64,000 nucleotides of DNA from assembly GCA_045597945.1 (NCBI GenBank), contig JAZLLD010000055.1:16218-80217 (forward strand), given 5' to 3'. This document shows, piece after piece, positions 1 through 8,940 of this stretch. The stretch comes from Colimorpha sp045597945. GTDB lineage: Bacteria; Bacteroidota; Bacteroidia; Bacteroidales; P3. The notes below the pieces were generated by a model. The model was not told where the DNA came from, did no database searches, and saw only the letters and a list, made by a program, of their open reading frames with translations. Positions within the stretch are counted from its first letter, which is position 1, and each line of letters opens with the position of its first letter. The translations under genes were made by a program, and so were the position numbers.

Positions 1-1993
1 TCTTGAGTAAGAATTCCATCGACTCCACGGGGGTCATGTCGGTCAGCAAGTTGCGCAGGGCCAGGATGCGCGAGAGCATGTTCTTGGGGACCAAGAGATC
101 ATCGCGGCGGGTGCTGGAAGCAGCCAGGTCGATGGCAGGATAGATGCGCTTGTTGGAGAGCTTTCTGTCCAGCTGGAGCTCCATATTACCTGTACCCTTA
201 AATTCCTCAAAGATAACGTCATCCATCTTGCTGCCGGTCTCGGTGAGAGCGGTGGCGATGATGGTGAGGGAACCGCCGTCTTCAATATTACGTGCGGCAC
301 CAAAGAAGCGCTTGGGCTTCTGGAGGGCATTGGCCTCGACACCACCGGAGAGCACCTTGCCGGAGGCAGGCTGCACGGTGTTGTAGGCACGAGCCAGGCG
401 GGTGATGGAGTCAAGCACGATGACAACGTCGTGGCCACACTCGGTCATGCGCTTGGCCTTCTCAAGCACGATGTTGGCAATTCTCACATGGCGGTCGGCG
501 GGCTCGTCGAAGGTGGAGGCGATAACCTCAGCCTTGACACTGCGCTGCATGTCGGTGACCTCCTCGGGGCGCTCATCAATCAGCAGCACCATGAGGTAGA
601 CCTCGGGATGGTTGTAGGCGATAGCGTTGGCAACCTCTTTGAGCAAGGTGGTCTTACCGGTCTTGGGCTGAGCCACGATGAGGCCGCGCTGACCCTTTCC
701 GATGGGGGTAAACATGTCGATGATGCGGGTGGAGCGGGTCTCGCTGGGGTGGCCGGTCAGCTTGAATTTCTCATCCGGGAAGAGCGGGGTGAGCGACTCA
801 AAGGGGATGCGGTCGCGGATGCGGTCGGGCGACAAGCCATTGATATCAAGAATCTTGACCAAGACAAAGAAGCGGTCGTTCTCCTTTGGAGGACGCACAC
901 GGCCATGGACGGTGTCGCCGGAGCGCAGGCCATAGGAATGGACTATCTGGGCGGAAACATATACATCGTCGGGGGAGGCAAGATAGTTGTAGTCGGATGA
1001 GCGCAAGAAGCCGAAACCATCGGGTGCCAGCTCAAGCACACCTTCGCAGTCCACCACGCCCTCGGTATCAAAAGGATACACGGGTTTGGGGCGAGCCTCT
1101 TCGGCCGACTGCTCGGCATTATTATCTTGATACTTATTAAATTTACGATTTTTGCGGTCGAACTTATTGAAGCGTTCGCGGCGGTAGCCCTCGGCATTCT
1201 CCTTGGGGGCTTCGGCAGGCTGGGCTTCGCCTTCGCTGCTGGGGGCAGCGCTATCGTCGCCTTCGGCTTGCGCAGCGGCCACGGGTTCCTGATGGATATG
1301 CTCGCGATGTTTTTTTGTAGCTACCACAGCCTCAGCATTTTCTGCTGCGGGAGTTTCCACGGCGGGAGTCTCGGCCTTCACTTCCTCGGGCTTCTCGGCG
1401 TCGGTAGGAGCCTCGGGCTGTGCCTCGGCATCCTTGGCGGCGGTCTTCTTGGCGGGTTTGGCCTCAGCTGCATCAGCGGCAGCCTTCTTGGGGCGGCCAC
1501 GGCGCTTCTTGGTCTCCTCAGTAGAAACATCTTCGGCAGCCGGGGCGGCAGGAGCTTCTTCCTCCTTCACGCGGATGAATTTGCCGGAAGGGCTGACTAC
1601 ATCGGGAATGGTGGGGATTTCCGGCACTTCGATATTGAAGCCCAGGGGGTCGCTGTCAGCAACCGAGAAAGAGTCTTTCTTCTCCTCAGCCGGGGTATTG
1701 TCGACCGGGGCTTTGCGGCCGCGCTTGTGCAATTCGGGGTTGTTTCTGGCCGACTCAGCGATAGGCATAGGTTTGATGCGGGTGCGCTTGGGGCGTGCGG
1801 TCTCGGCGGCCTTGGCCTTTTTCTTTTCTTCCTGCTCTTTGGTTATCGCATTGGGATTCTCAGACTGCAGTCCGATGATTTTATAAATGAGATCCTGAGG
1901 TTCCAACCTTTCCGCATTGGCAATACTCAATTCTTTGGCAATATTGATGAGTTCAATATGAGCCTTGGCTTCTAATTCTGCTTTGCTATACAT
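1..1993 (-). CDS. rho: Transcription termination factor Rho (3' end cut by window)
   Basis: Hexameric RNA-dependent ATPase that terminates transcription. The frame starts at the ATG at 1991-1993 and runs off the left edge after 664 codons; by comparison with other Rho proteins only the last few tens of residues should be missing. Residues 1-50 form the helical N-terminal domain. Residues about 55-300 are a low-complexity Lys/Ala/Glu/Pro-rich insertion. A cold-shock-type RNA-binding domain follows (GFGFLR near 327), then Walker A (PKTGKTT, 443-449) and Walker B (VIVLDSIT, Asp528). The insertion is typical of Bacteroidota Rho; in Bacteroides thetaiotaomicron such a disordered region is reported to drive condensate formation. 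It is divergent from gcvH, with its own promoter and a 5' UTR of roughly 110-120 nt, long enough for autoregulation, which is inferred. Identity is certain. Confidence 0.97.
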   Translation of the reverse strand, partial: MYSKAELEAKAHIELINIAKELSIANAERLEPQDLIYKIIGLQSENPNAITKEQEEKKKAKAAETARPKRTRIKPMPIAESARNNPELHKRGRKAPVDNTPAEEKKDSFSVADSDPLGFNIEVPEIPTIPDVVSPSGKFIRVKEEEAPAAPAAEDVSTEETKKRRGRPKKAAADAAEAKPAKKTAAKDAEAQPEAPTDAEKPEEVKAETPAVETPAAENAEAVVATKKHREHIHQEPVAAAQAEGDDSAAPSSEGEAQPAEAPKENAEGYRRERFNKFDRKNRKFNKYQDNNAEQSAEEARPKPVYPFDTEGVVDCEGVLELAPDGFGFLRSSDYNYLASPDDVYVSAQIVHSYGLRSGDTVHGRVRPPKENDRFFVLVKILDINGLSPDRIRDRIPFESLTPLFPDEKFKLTGHPSETRSTRIIDMFTPIGKGQRGLIVAQPKTGKTTLLKEVANAIAYNHPEVYLMVLLIDERPEEVTDMQRSVKAEVIASTFDEPADRHVRIANIVLEKAKRMTECGHDVVIVLDSITRLARAYNTVQPASGKVLSGGVEANALQKPKRFFGAARNIEDGGSLTIIATALTETGSKMDDVIFEEFKGTGNMELQLDRKLSNKRIYPAIDLAASSTRRDDLLVPKNMLSRILALRNLLTDMTPVESMEFLLK

Positions 1994-2117
1994 ATCGCTA
2001 GCGTGTGTGCTTAGTGTTTTTTGAAAAAAATAGGTTCAACAAAAAAATCTTGGAACGGACTGAGAATAAGCAAATAATTTACAATTTTCAAACAATCTCA
2101 GCCGGTTTTTGATACCG

Positions 2118-2125
2118 CAAAATTA
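2118..2125 (-). promoter_or_regulatory. rho promoter -7 box
   Basis: CAAAATTA on the plus strand reads TAATTTTG on the minus strand, matching the Bacteroidota -7 consensus TAnnTTTG. It lies about 125 nt upstream of the rho start codon and opposite the gcvH promoter. No clear -33 TTTG is seen at ideal spacing. Confidence 0.55.
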
Positions 2126-2154
2126 CAAAAAAAAACTAACATTTGAAAAAAAAT

Positions 2155-2185
2155 TTTGTTGTTTGAATGAAAATGTGTAATTTTG
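2155..2185 (+). promoter_or_regulatory. gcvH promoter, -33 and -7 boxes
   Basis: TTTG at 2155-2158 is followed after 19 nt by TAATTTTG at 2178-2185, an almost ideal Bacteroidota sigma-ABfr promoter. The expected start of transcription is about 40 nt upstream of the gcvH ATG. Confidence 0.7.
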
Positions 2186-2232
2186 CAAACAATTAAATAA
2201 ACAATTTATAACACTTAATTAAGTAATACACA

Positions 2233-2610
2233 ATGAACATTCCTGAAAATCTGAAGTACACCCAGGACGACGAATGGGTACGCATTGAAGGCGAATTTGC
2301 TTATGTAGGTATCACCGACTACGCTCAGCACGAGCTCGGCGACATCGTTTTTGTTGACGTTGATTGCGAAGGCGACACCATCGAAGGTGGCGAGGCTTTC
2401 GGTAGCGTTGAGGCTGTGAAGACCGTTGCTGATCTTCTCATGCCCGTAACCTCTGAGGTTGTTGAGTTCAACACCGCTCTCGAGGACGCTAGCGCTATCA
2501 ACAACGATCCTTACGGCGCAGGCTGGATCATCAAGGTTAAGCCCGCTAACATGGCCGACATCGAGGGTCTCCTCGACGCTGCTGCTTATAAAGCAAAAAT
2601 CGGTGCATAA
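2233..2610 (+). CDS. gcvH: Glycine cleavage system H protein
   Basis: Lipoyl carrier of the glycine cleavage complex, shuttling the aminomethyl group between the P, T and L proteins in the cytosol. The 125 residues match the usual family length. The swinging-arm lysine is Lys63 in the segment SVEAVKTVADLLMP. The N-terminal DDEW and the central acidic patch are typical. It stands alone here: gcvP, gcvT and lipoate enzymes are not in the window, as is common in Bacteroidales where these genes are scattered. A strong promoter lies at 2155-2185 and a terminator directly follows, so it is probably monocistronic. Confidence 0.97.
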   Translation: MNIPENLKYTQDDEWVRIEGEFAYVGITDYAQHELGDIVFVDVDCEGDTIEGGEAFGSVEAVKTVADLLMPVTSEVVEFNTALEDASAINNDPYGAGWIIKVKPANMADIEGLLDAAAYKAKIGA

Positions 2611-2634
2611 TCGCCCATTATTTTGCCTTTACTC

Positions 2635-2660
2635 AAAGGCTGTCCGCAAGGGCAGCCTTT
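2635..2660 (+). terminator. gcvH rho-independent terminator
   Basis: Perfect 8-bp stem (AAAGGCTG / CAGCCTTT) with a 10-nt loop, followed by a T-rich run at 2663-2668, 24 nt after the gcvH stop codon. Confidence 0.8.
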
Positions 2661-2693
2661 ACTTTTTTGCCTTCCCCCGCCCTTCCTCCGCCA

Positions 2694-2790
2694 CTTATAC
2701 CTTATTTATACTATAGTTATCCTATATTTATACTATTATATATAGGATAAATAAGGTATAAATATAGAATAAATATAGGATAAGGAACGG
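2694..2790. repeat. 11-bp-unit palindromic element, copy A
   Basis: Intergenic A+T-only block built from 11-bp units of consensus TATNCYWTAKT (for example TATACTATAGT, TATCCTATATT, TATACCTTATT). About four units run rightward and then, after a short centre, about four run in inverse orientation, ending in GGATAAGGAACGG. G+C-rich flanks with C-runs on the left and G-runs on the right extend it to about 2675-2810. Three more copies occur at 15063-15163, 40202-40296 and 51203-51299. Together with the flanks and the promoter of the next gene it fills the 320-base gap 2611-2931. Confidence 0.85.
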
Positions 2791-2887
2791 AGGTAGAGCG
2801 GAGGTAAGGTGGGGTGACGCTTGGGCTGCTCCGGCAGAGGTTTGGCCGCAAAGTGAATTTTTTTTCGCAAATATCAATTTTTTTATG

Positions 2888-2895
2888 TATATTTG
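2888..2895 (+). promoter_or_regulatory. Promoter -7 box of hydrogenase sensor operon
   Basis: TATATTTG fits the Bacteroidota -7 consensus and lies 36 nt upstream of the ATG at 2932. The -33 element is weak. Confidence 0.5.
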
Positions 2896-2931
2896 CATTT
2901 TATTAATTTGTACAAATAATAATATAATAAT

Positions 2932-3228
2932 ATGATTATCAAAGTATGCGTCGGCAGTTCATGCCATTTGAAAGGTTCCTACGACGTGATCGAGGCCATG
3001 AAGAACATCCTGAAGAAGCACCAACTGGAGGACAAAGTAGAGCTGGAAGCCAGTTTCTGCCTGGGTCATTGCGCCAAAGGCGTTTCGGTTGCCGCTGAAG
3101 AGTTGGGCGACGTCAAGGTGGTTGAAAACCCCAGCGTCTCCATCACCGAGGATGGCTTGATGCTCCACAATGTTAACGGCCAGAACGTTGAGGCCCTTTT
3201 CGAAAAAGAAATCCTGCCCCTGCTGTAG
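2932..3228 (+). CDS. Thioredoxin-like [2Fe-2S] ferredoxin (HydC/NuoE-type)
   Basis: A 98-residue stand-alone thioredoxin-like [2Fe-2S] protein related to the C-terminal half of NuoE/HydC. The four cluster cysteines are visible as C6-x4-C11 and C43-x3-C47. Stand-alone versions commonly accompany [FeFe]-hydrogenases and probably carry electrons; the partner here is most likely the HydS-like protein encoded 78 nt downstream. No signal peptide, so cytosolic. Fold and cluster are clear from the motifs; the specific electron-transfer role is inferred from context. Confidence 0.85.
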   Translation: MIIKVCVGSSCHLKGSYDVIEAMKNILKKHQLEDKVELEASFCLGHCAKGVSVAAEELGDVKVVENPSVSITEDGLMLHNVNGQNVEALFEKEILPLL

Positions 3229-3306
3229 TCGGCCAATAACATCCGGCTGTTTTCACTGATTCCGGCGATAACTCCAATCGCCGACAACAAACTTAAGCCC
3301 ACAAAC

Positions 3307-5031
3307 ATGGCTATATCTCAGTTTCTAGATTTCAAGCGCGTGAAGTGCAAGGACTGCTTCCGCTGCTTGCGCGAATGCCCGGTGAAGGCCATCAGCTTCG
3401 CCAACCAATATGCCCAGATTATCGACGACCGCTGCATCCTCTGCGGCCGCTGTATGCATGTATGCCCGCAGAATGCAAAGATTGTACACGGCGATTTCGA
3501 CCGCGTGCTCAATATGTTACGCAACGGACAGAAAGTGATTGCCAGTGTGGCACCTTCCTTTGTTTCGTGCCTGGGGCTGAAGAGTTTTGCCCCGCTGCGC
3601 GGAGCGCTGAAGCAGATGGGTTTCTACGATGCTGAGGAGACCGCCCGCGGCGCTGAATGGGTCACCCGGGAGTACGACCGCCTGCTGAAATCTGGTGAGT
3701 ACAAGAACTTTATCACTTCGGCTTGCCCCTCGGCATGCCGCCTGATTCAGGAATATTTCCCCCAGGCCCTCCCCTACCTCGCCCCCGTGGTTTCGCCCAT
3801 GGTGGCACATGCCAAACTGATTCACGCTGAGCACCCCGATGCCGAGGTGGTGTTCTTCGGCCCCTGCCTGGCCAAGAAACGCGAGGCCGCTGAGTCCGGC
3901 GAGATTTCCGCCGTGATTACTTTCAGCGAGATGATGGATGAGAAATGCCCGGTTGACTTGAAGACGGTGATTGCCAACAGTGCCGAGGATTCTTCTGCCC
4001 CCGCAGCCATCGACTACAAGGCCAAGGGGTATCCCGTGACCGAAGGTATCATACGCTCATTCACCAAACTGCCTGAGGGCTACAGATATATGACCGTGGA
4101 CGGCCCCAAGCGCTGCATGGAGGTGCTGGAGAATATTGAGAACTACGAGGGTGTGTTTATGGAGATTAACATCTGCCCTGATGGTTGCGTGAATGGCCCT
4201 TGCGCCGTGCTGCCCATAGGTGGCATCACCAAGGCCAAGGTGGAGCTGTTGGACTATGTTGACAATGAGAAGGAATTGTATCCCACTGCAACTCAGCCCG
4301 AAACAACGGATGTTGAATTCCAATGCGAGCACCCGAGAGTGACTAACCGCAGTCGCAAGGTGACTGACAAAGAGATTGAAGAGGTGCTGCAACGCACCGG
4401 CAAGATGTCGCCAGCCGATGAGCTGAACTGCGGTGTGTGCGGTTATCGCAGTTGCCGCGGCAAGGCATGGGCCGTGATTAACGGTTATGCCGATATCGAG
4501 ATGTGCCTGCCTTATATGCGCAAGAAGGCCGAGTCGCTGGCCGTGGCCGTAGTGCACAAGAGCCCTGAGGGCATCATCATCGTGAACAGCGACATGGAGA
4601 TTGTGGATGCCAACGCAACGGCTATGGACATGCTGGGCATGGGCGGCAATCCCGAAAGTCTCACCCCGCAGCCGCTGAACGACTTTTTCTCGCCCCTTGA
4701 TTTCTATCTTGCCTATACACAAAAACATAATGTAGAGGTTCACAAGCAGTTTATCCGCTCCACGCAGCGTTATGTGGATATCACCATCTGCAACATGGAG
4801 GAGAACAAGCTGATTTTCGGCCAGATGAAGGATGTGACCGAGGAGGTGAACTACGAGAAGAAGTTGGAACACCTGCGCCATGAGACGCTGGAAACTACCG
4901 ATAAGGTGATTATGAAGCAGATGCGTGTGGCTCAAGAGATTGCGTCGCTTCTGGGCGAGACAACCGCGGAAACCAAGGTGGCGCTGCTGAACTTGAAGAA
5001 GATGTTGCAACAAGAGACCGAAAAGGAGTAG
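3307..5031 (+). CDS. Putative sensory [FeFe]-hydrogenase with PAS domain (HydS/HsfB-like)
   Basis: Cytosolic [FeFe]-hydrogenase of the group linked to H2 sensing, 574 residues. In order: two [4Fe-4S] ferredoxin motifs (Cys 14/17/20/24 and 43/46/49/53); an H-cluster domain with L1 TSACP (137-141), L2 GPCLAKK (about 185-191) and L3 EINICPDGC (cysteines 290, 294); a further Fe-S motif CGVCGYRSC plus Cys400 (PF04060-type); a PAS domain about 415-525; and a C-terminal helix. L1 has Ala where catalytic enzymes have the proton-transfer Cys (TSCCP), and L2 has Gly-Pro for Met-Pro. Both fit HydS-type rather than bulk catalytic enzymes. A SpoIIE-type phosphatase follows 4 nt later, the classical pairing for this group. 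A direct role in controlling hydBAC is inferred. Confidence 0.9.
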   Translation: MAISQFLDFKRVKCKDCFRCLRECPVKAISFANQYAQIIDDRCILCGRCMHVCPQNAKIVHGDFDRVLNMLRNGQKVIASVAPSFVSCLGLKSFAPLRGALKQMGFYDAEETARGAEWVTREYDRLLKSGEYKNFITSACPSACRLIQEYFPQALPYLAPVVSPMVAHAKLIHAEHPDAEVVFFGPCLAKKREAAESGEISAVITFSEMMDEKCPVDLKTVIANSAEDSSAPAAIDYKAKGYPVTEGIIRSFTKLPEGYRYMTVDGPKRCMEVLENIENYEGVFMEINICPDGCVNGPCAVLPIGGITKAKVELLDYVDNEKELYPTATQPETTDVEFQCEHPRVTNRSRKVTDKEIEEVLQRTGKMSPADELNCGVCGYRSCRGKAWAVINGYADIEMCLPYMRKKAESLAVAVVHKSPEGIIIVNSDMEIVDANATAMDMLGMGGNPESLTPQPLNDFFSPLDFYLAYTQKHNVEVHKQFIRSTQRYVDITICNMEENKLIFGQMKDVTEEVNYEKKLEHLRHETLETTDKVIMKQMRVAQEIASLLGETTAETKVALLNLKKMLQQETEKE

Positions 5032-5035
5032 CGCT

Positions 5036-6196
5036 ATGGAACTATGTCTTGAGACCGGCTATACCTCGCTGAACCATGTTGGCGAAGAGTTATGTGGCGA
5101 CCATGTGGAGAGTTGCGTGAATGGCGAGTACACCACTTTGGTTCTTGCCGACGGACTTGGCAGCGGTGTGAAAGCCAGCATCTTATCTACACTTACGTCA
5201 AAGATTCTCTGCACCATGGTGGCGAACGAAATCGACATTACCGAGTGTGTGCAGACAATTATCGAGACACTGCCCGTGTGCCATGAAAGAGGCGTGGCCT
5301 ATTCCACTTTTTCAGTCATCCATGTCAACCGCCAAGGCAAGGGCTATCTGTTTGAATTTGACAATCCCGAGGCTATTTATTACCACAACGGCAAGGCTAT
5401 TGATTTCGAAAGAGAGGAGCTGGATGTTTGCGGTAAGACGGTGTATAAGAGTGTGTTGTCCCTGACTGAGGGCGATATTGTGATGGTGATGAGCGACGGA
5501 ACAGTGCATGCCGGCATCGGCCGAGTGCTTAATTTCGGCTGGCCCCGCGAGGTAATCAAGGAATATCTCAACCACCATTTGACGGATGATCTGACAGCCC
5601 GTGCGGCAGCCTGCGTGCTGGCCACGGCTTGCAACGAGATTTATGAAGGCGAACCTAGCGACGACACTACGGTGGCAGCAGTTCGCATCCGTAAACGTAT
5701 GGATGTGAGCGTGATGGTTGGTCCTCCGGTAAATAAAGAACAAGACGAAGAGCATGTGCGCCGCTTTATGGAAGGCGACGGCTACAAAGTTGTGTGCGGG
5801 GGTACCAGTTCAAAGATTCTAGCTCGCCAGTTAGGCAAACGAGTGAAACCTTCGCTAGAATATAGCGACCCCACCATTCCGCCTACCGGTATTATAGATG
5901 GTATCGACTTGGTGACCGAGGGCGTTATCACATTGCGCCGACTGTTGGAGATTTCTCGCAAGTATCTTTCCATTTCCGACTTGACACCCAAGTATTTTGA
6001 GAAGGACGATGGTGCGTCGCGCCTAGCAGACATGCTGTTTGAGCGTTCCACTCATGTGCATTTCTTTGTAGGCCAAAGTGTTAACGAAGCCCATCAAGGT
6101 TTGGAGATTGACATTACAATGAAACTTAAATTGGTAGAAAGTCTTGCCGCCAACCTCCGAGCTATGGGCAAAGAAGTCACCCTACTTTACGACTAA
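5036..6196 (+). CDS. SpoIIE-type PP2C serine/threonine phosphatase
   Basis: Metal-dependent protein phosphatase with a C-terminal extension, 386 residues, cytosolic. The N-terminal 220 residues are a PP2C/SpoIIE domain: Gly21-Asp22, ADGLGSG (38-44), MSDG (152-155) and the late SDD (208-210) supply the metal ligands. Residues 225-386 form a second region I do not recognise; it is not a kinase or a receiver domain. Its ATG is 4 nt after the stop of the HydS-like gene, so the two are translationally linked. Group C [FeFe]-hydrogenases are known to neighbour such phosphatases, suggesting an H2- or redox-driven dephosphorylation output; the target is unknown. Confidence 0.85.
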   Translation: MELCLETGYTSLNHVGEELCGDHVESCVNGEYTTLVLADGLGSGVKASILSTLTSKILCTMVANEIDITECVQTIIETLPVCHERGVAYSTFSVIHVNRQGKGYLFEFDNPEAIYYHNGKAIDFEREELDVCGKTVYKSVLSLTEGDIVMVMSDGTVHAGIGRVLNFGWPREVIKEYLNHHLTDDLTARAAACVLATACNEIYEGEPSDDTTVAAVRIRKRMDVSVMVGPPVNKEQDEEHVRRFMEGDGYKVVCGGTSSKILARQLGKRVKPSLEYSDPTIPPTGIIDGIDLVTEGVITLRRLLEISRKYLSISDLTPKYFEKDDGASRLADMLFERSTHVHFFVGQSVNEAHQGLEIDITMKLKLVESLAANLRAMGKEVTLLYD

Positions 6197-6201
6197 GAAT
6201 T

Positions 6202-6603
6202 ATGGTAAAAAAACACTGGCTGATTTTGACGAATGGCCTTGTATGGACAGCCGCAGGCATAAACATTGCCCGCATCGGCATTATTTCGGCCATTGAAAAC
6301 GGCACATGGGTCTGGCTCTATGGCCTGATAGTCTTTGCGCTATTCGGCACTATGTTTTTTCGCGTCATCAGCAAAAACACCAAGCGCATCCGGGCTATGG
6401 AGCAAGAAAAAGCTCCTATTTATAAGTTCCTCACTCTCAAAGGATATCTCATTATCGCGTTTATGATGACGCTGGGAATTGTCCTCCGCCATATAGGAAG
6501 TATCCCCAACAGCTTTTTTGCTTTCTTTTATTCTGGATTGGGATGTGCCTTAGCCTCGGCAGGACTGTATTCCATCTTCAAACTTGCCATCACGAAGAGA
6601 TAA
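6202..6603 (+). CDS. Small integral membrane protein, hydrogenase locus
   Basis: A 133-residue protein with four hydrophobic segments (about 8-28, 37-57, 82-102 and 105-127) and basic loops (SKNTKRIR near 58-65). I do not recognise the family. The start is 5 nt after the phosphatase stop, so it belongs to the same operon, and the bidirectional terminator follows directly. It may anchor or assist the sensor/phosphatase pair, which is inference only. Confidence 0.75.
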   Translation: MVKKHWLILTNGLVWTAAGINIARIGIISAIENGTWVWLYGLIVFALFGTMFFRVISKNTKRIRAMEQEKAPIYKFLTLKGYLIIAFMMTLGIVLRHIGSIPNSFFAFFYSGLGCALASAGLYSIFKLAITKR

Positions 6604-6622
6604 TAATTCCAATCATAAAATA

Positions 6623-6652
6623 AAAAGAGGTCGCCCGAAAGCGACCTCTTTT
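6623..6652. terminator. Bidirectional terminator between sensor operon and hydBAC
   Basis: Perfect 12-bp stem (AAAAGAGGTCGC / GCGACCTCTTTT) with loop CCGAAA. The T-run on one side and the A-run on the other let it serve both convergent operons. Confidence 0.9.
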
Positions 6653-6670
6653 ATTTATGCCAGATAACTA

Positions 6671-7150
6671 TTATTCAGCATATTCGGCAATGATGCCGGA
6701 CACCATGTTGGGGGTGAGTCGGCCGTAGACCTTCTCGCCAATCATGGCCACGGGAGCCAAGCTGCAAGCACCGACACAGCGGAGGGTGTTGAGAGAGAAC
6801 TTGCCGTCGGCAGTGGTCTGACCTTCGCCGATGCCCAGCTGGCGCTTGAACTCCTCAAGGAGTTTGTCGCTACCGCGCACGTGGCAGGCAGTACCCAGGC
6901 AGATGTCGATAGGATATTTGCCCTTGGGGGTCATGGTGAAGAAGGAATAGAAGGATACGATGCCGAAAACCTTGGCCACAGGCATTCTGAGCTGTTTGGC
7001 CACGAACTCCTGTACCTCAGCGGGGAGGTAGCCGAGTTTGCCCTGCACACCATGGAGCACATGGATAACATTTGAGGCGAGGTTGCCGTTTTCATTGCAG
7101 ACGTCAATGATGACCTGCTTGTTTCTTTCGTTTAATTCAAACTTACACAT
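6671..7150 (-). CDS. hydC: Electron-bifurcating [FeFe]-hydrogenase subunit HydC (NuoE-like)
   Basis: Gamma subunit of the trimeric NADH/ferredoxin-dependent bifurcating hydrogenase, 159 residues, cytosolic. The N-terminal helical bundle of the NuoE family is followed by a thioredoxin-like [2Fe-2S] domain with ligands in CLGTAC and CVGAC. It is the last gene of hydBAC, 15 nt after hydA. The order B-A-C, with HydA carrying an H-cluster, separates it from respiratory complex I. Confidence 0.93.
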   Translation of the reverse strand: MCKFELNERNKQVIIDVCNENGNLASNVIHVLHGVQGKLGYLPAEVQEFVAKQLRMPVAKVFGIVSFYSFFTMTPKGKYPIDICLGTACHVRGSDKLLEEFKRQLGIGEGQTTADGKFSLNTLRCVGACSLAPVAMIGEKVYGRLTPNMVSGIIAEYAE

Positions 7151-7165
7151 AGCTTTCTCGGTTTA

Positions 7166-8938
7166 TTAGAGTCCAAAATTCTTTTCTGACTTATCAAAGT
7201 AGTGAGTGTGAAGCAGATGATGTGCCTTCTCGCCACAAGGTTCGCCCAAGTACTCTTTGTAGAGTTCCTGAATGTAGGGATTCTCGTGGGATTTGCGGAT
7301 GGGCTTGGATGCATCTTCCTCGTACACAGCCTGCAGACGTTTCTCAACCTTGGAGAAGTCGCCGTGGTGGTAGGGCTGGCCAGCGCCACCTACGCAACCG
7401 CCGGGGCAAGCCATGACCTCGATGGCATGGAACTGAGCTTCGCCACTGCGAACTTTGTCGAGCAGTTTGCGAGCATTACCCAGACCGTGAGCAATACCAA
7501 TGTGGATGGGAGTGCCATCAAAATCAACGGTTGCTTCGCGAACGCCAGAGAGGCCGCGGAGCTCCTTGAAATCGACTTTGCCGAGGGATTTCTTGGTGTA
7601 AAGTTCATAAGCAGTGCGAGTTGCAGCTTCGATAACACCGCCAGTTGCGCCAAAAATAACAGCGGCACCGGTGCTCTCGCCGAGAGGACGGTCGAAGTCG
7701 CTTTCAACCAACTCATCAAAACGGATACCAAGAAGTTTGATCATGTCGGCAAGCTCACGAGTGGTGAGGCTGTAGTCAACATCGGGATTACCGTCAACCT
7801 TGAACTCATCGCGCTGACACTCATATTTCTTAGCAACGCAAGGCATGATAGCTACGACAACGAGGTCTTCGCGTTTGATGCCAAGTTTCTCAGCCCAGTA
7901 GTTCTTAGCGATAGCGCCAAACATCTGCATGGGGCTCTTTGCGGTCGAGGGAACATCCAGCATATCAGGATAGTAGGTCTCGAAGAAGTTAACCCAACCG
8001 GGGCAGCAGCTGGTCATGATGGGGAGGCGGACGCTCTTGTCGCCATTCATGAAGCGAGAAATACGGTCAAGCATCTCGGTACCTTCTTCCATGATGGTGA
8101 GGTCGGCAGCAAAGTCGGTGTCAAACACATAGTTGAAACCGAGCTGACGCAGAGCGGTAACCATCTTACCAGTTACACGACTACCGGGTTCCATGCCAAA
8201 TTCTTCACCGAGGGCAACGCGGACGGCGGGAGCGGTCTGGACGATAACGGTTTTCTTAGGATTGTTGAGGGCGTTCATCACATCGCGGGTGTTGTTGACC
8301 TCAGAGAGGGCTCCAACGGGGCATGCCTGGACGCACTGACCGCACATAACACAAGGTGTATCAACGAGTTTCTTCTCAAAAGCGGTGCCAACTACAGCTT
8401 CAAAACCACGGTTAATACCGGAAAGAACGCCTACGGTCTGCATCTCATTGCAGACGGTTTCGCAACGGCGGCACATGATGCACTTGTCCATGTCACGGAT
8501 GATGGCGGGAGAAATATCTTTCTTATAATGAGACTGTTCACCTGAATAAGTGATCTCACGCAGACCCAGGTCGATGGCCAGTTTCTGCAGTTCGCACTTG
8601 CCAGCCTGAGGGCAGACGAGGCAGTCAGCAGGATGGTCGGAAAGGATGAGGTCGACCACGGTGCGGCGAGCCATGATGACACGCAGAGAGTGGGTATGGA
8701 CAACCATGCCTTCGGACACCTGGGTGTAGCAGGAAGGAACGAGATTCTTGTTGCCTTCAACCTCAACAACACAAACACGGCACGAACCGGGTTTGTTTTC
8801 AATGCCCTGACCTTTCAGTTCGTAATGGCAGAGGGTGGGAATTTCAATACCGACGCTTTTTGCAGCCTGAAGGATTGTGGTACCTTTGGGGACCTGCAAA
8901 TAATGATCATCGATAGTTAATGCTATCATATTTTCCAT
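7166..8938 (-). CDS. hydA: Electron-bifurcating [FeFe]-hydrogenase catalytic subunit HydA
   Basis: Catalytic subunit that reduces protons or oxidises H2 and, with HydB and HydC, couples ferredoxin to NAD(H). It has 590 residues. In order: a [2Fe-2S] domain (Cys 37, 53, 56, 70), a His/Cys-ligated [4Fe-4S] segment (HPADC...CPQAGKC), two [4Fe-4S] ferredoxin motifs (CIMCRRC, CVMCGQC), then the H-cluster domain with all three canonical signatures TSCCPGW, MPCVAKK and EVMACPGGC, and a C-terminal small-subunit-like tail. The proton-transfer Cys is present, unlike in the HydS-like protein at 3307. The start ATG is 2 nt after the hydB stop. Maturation needs HydE, HydF and HydG; only hydG is in the window. 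Confidence 0.96.
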   Translation of the reverse strand: MENMIALTIDDHYLQVPKGTTILQAAKSVGIEIPTLCHYELKGQGIENKPGSCRVCVVEVEGNKNLVPSCYTQVSEGMVVHTHSLRVIMARRTVVDLILSDHPADCLVCPQAGKCELQKLAIDLGLREITYSGEQSHYKKDISPAIIRDMDKCIMCRRCETVCNEMQTVGVLSGINRGFEAVVGTAFEKKLVDTPCVMCGQCVQACPVGALSEVNNTRDVMNALNNPKKTVIVQTAPAVRVALGEEFGMEPGSRVTGKMVTALRQLGFNYVFDTDFAADLTIMEEGTEMLDRISRFMNGDKSVRLPIMTSCCPGWVNFFETYYPDMLDVPSTAKSPMQMFGAIAKNYWAEKLGIKREDLVVVAIMPCVAKKYECQRDEFKVDGNPDVDYSLTTRELADMIKLLGIRFDELVESDFDRPLGESTGAAVIFGATGGVIEAATRTAYELYTKKSLGKVDFKELRGLSGVREATVDFDGTPIHIGIAHGLGNARKLLDKVRSGEAQFHAIEVMACPGGCVGGAGQPYHHGDFSKVEKRLQAVYEEDASKPIRKSHENPYIQELYKEYLGEPCGEKAHHLLHTHYFDKSEKNFGL

Positions 8939-8940
8939 GA

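Noticed and set aside
2694..2790. 11-bp unit arrays as CRISPR
   Set aside because: Units are too short, contiguous and inverted in the second half; no spacers and no cas genes.
7202..8545. 447-codon open frame antisense to hydA
   Set aside because: Fully covered by hydA with intact H-cluster motifs; no independent start signals.
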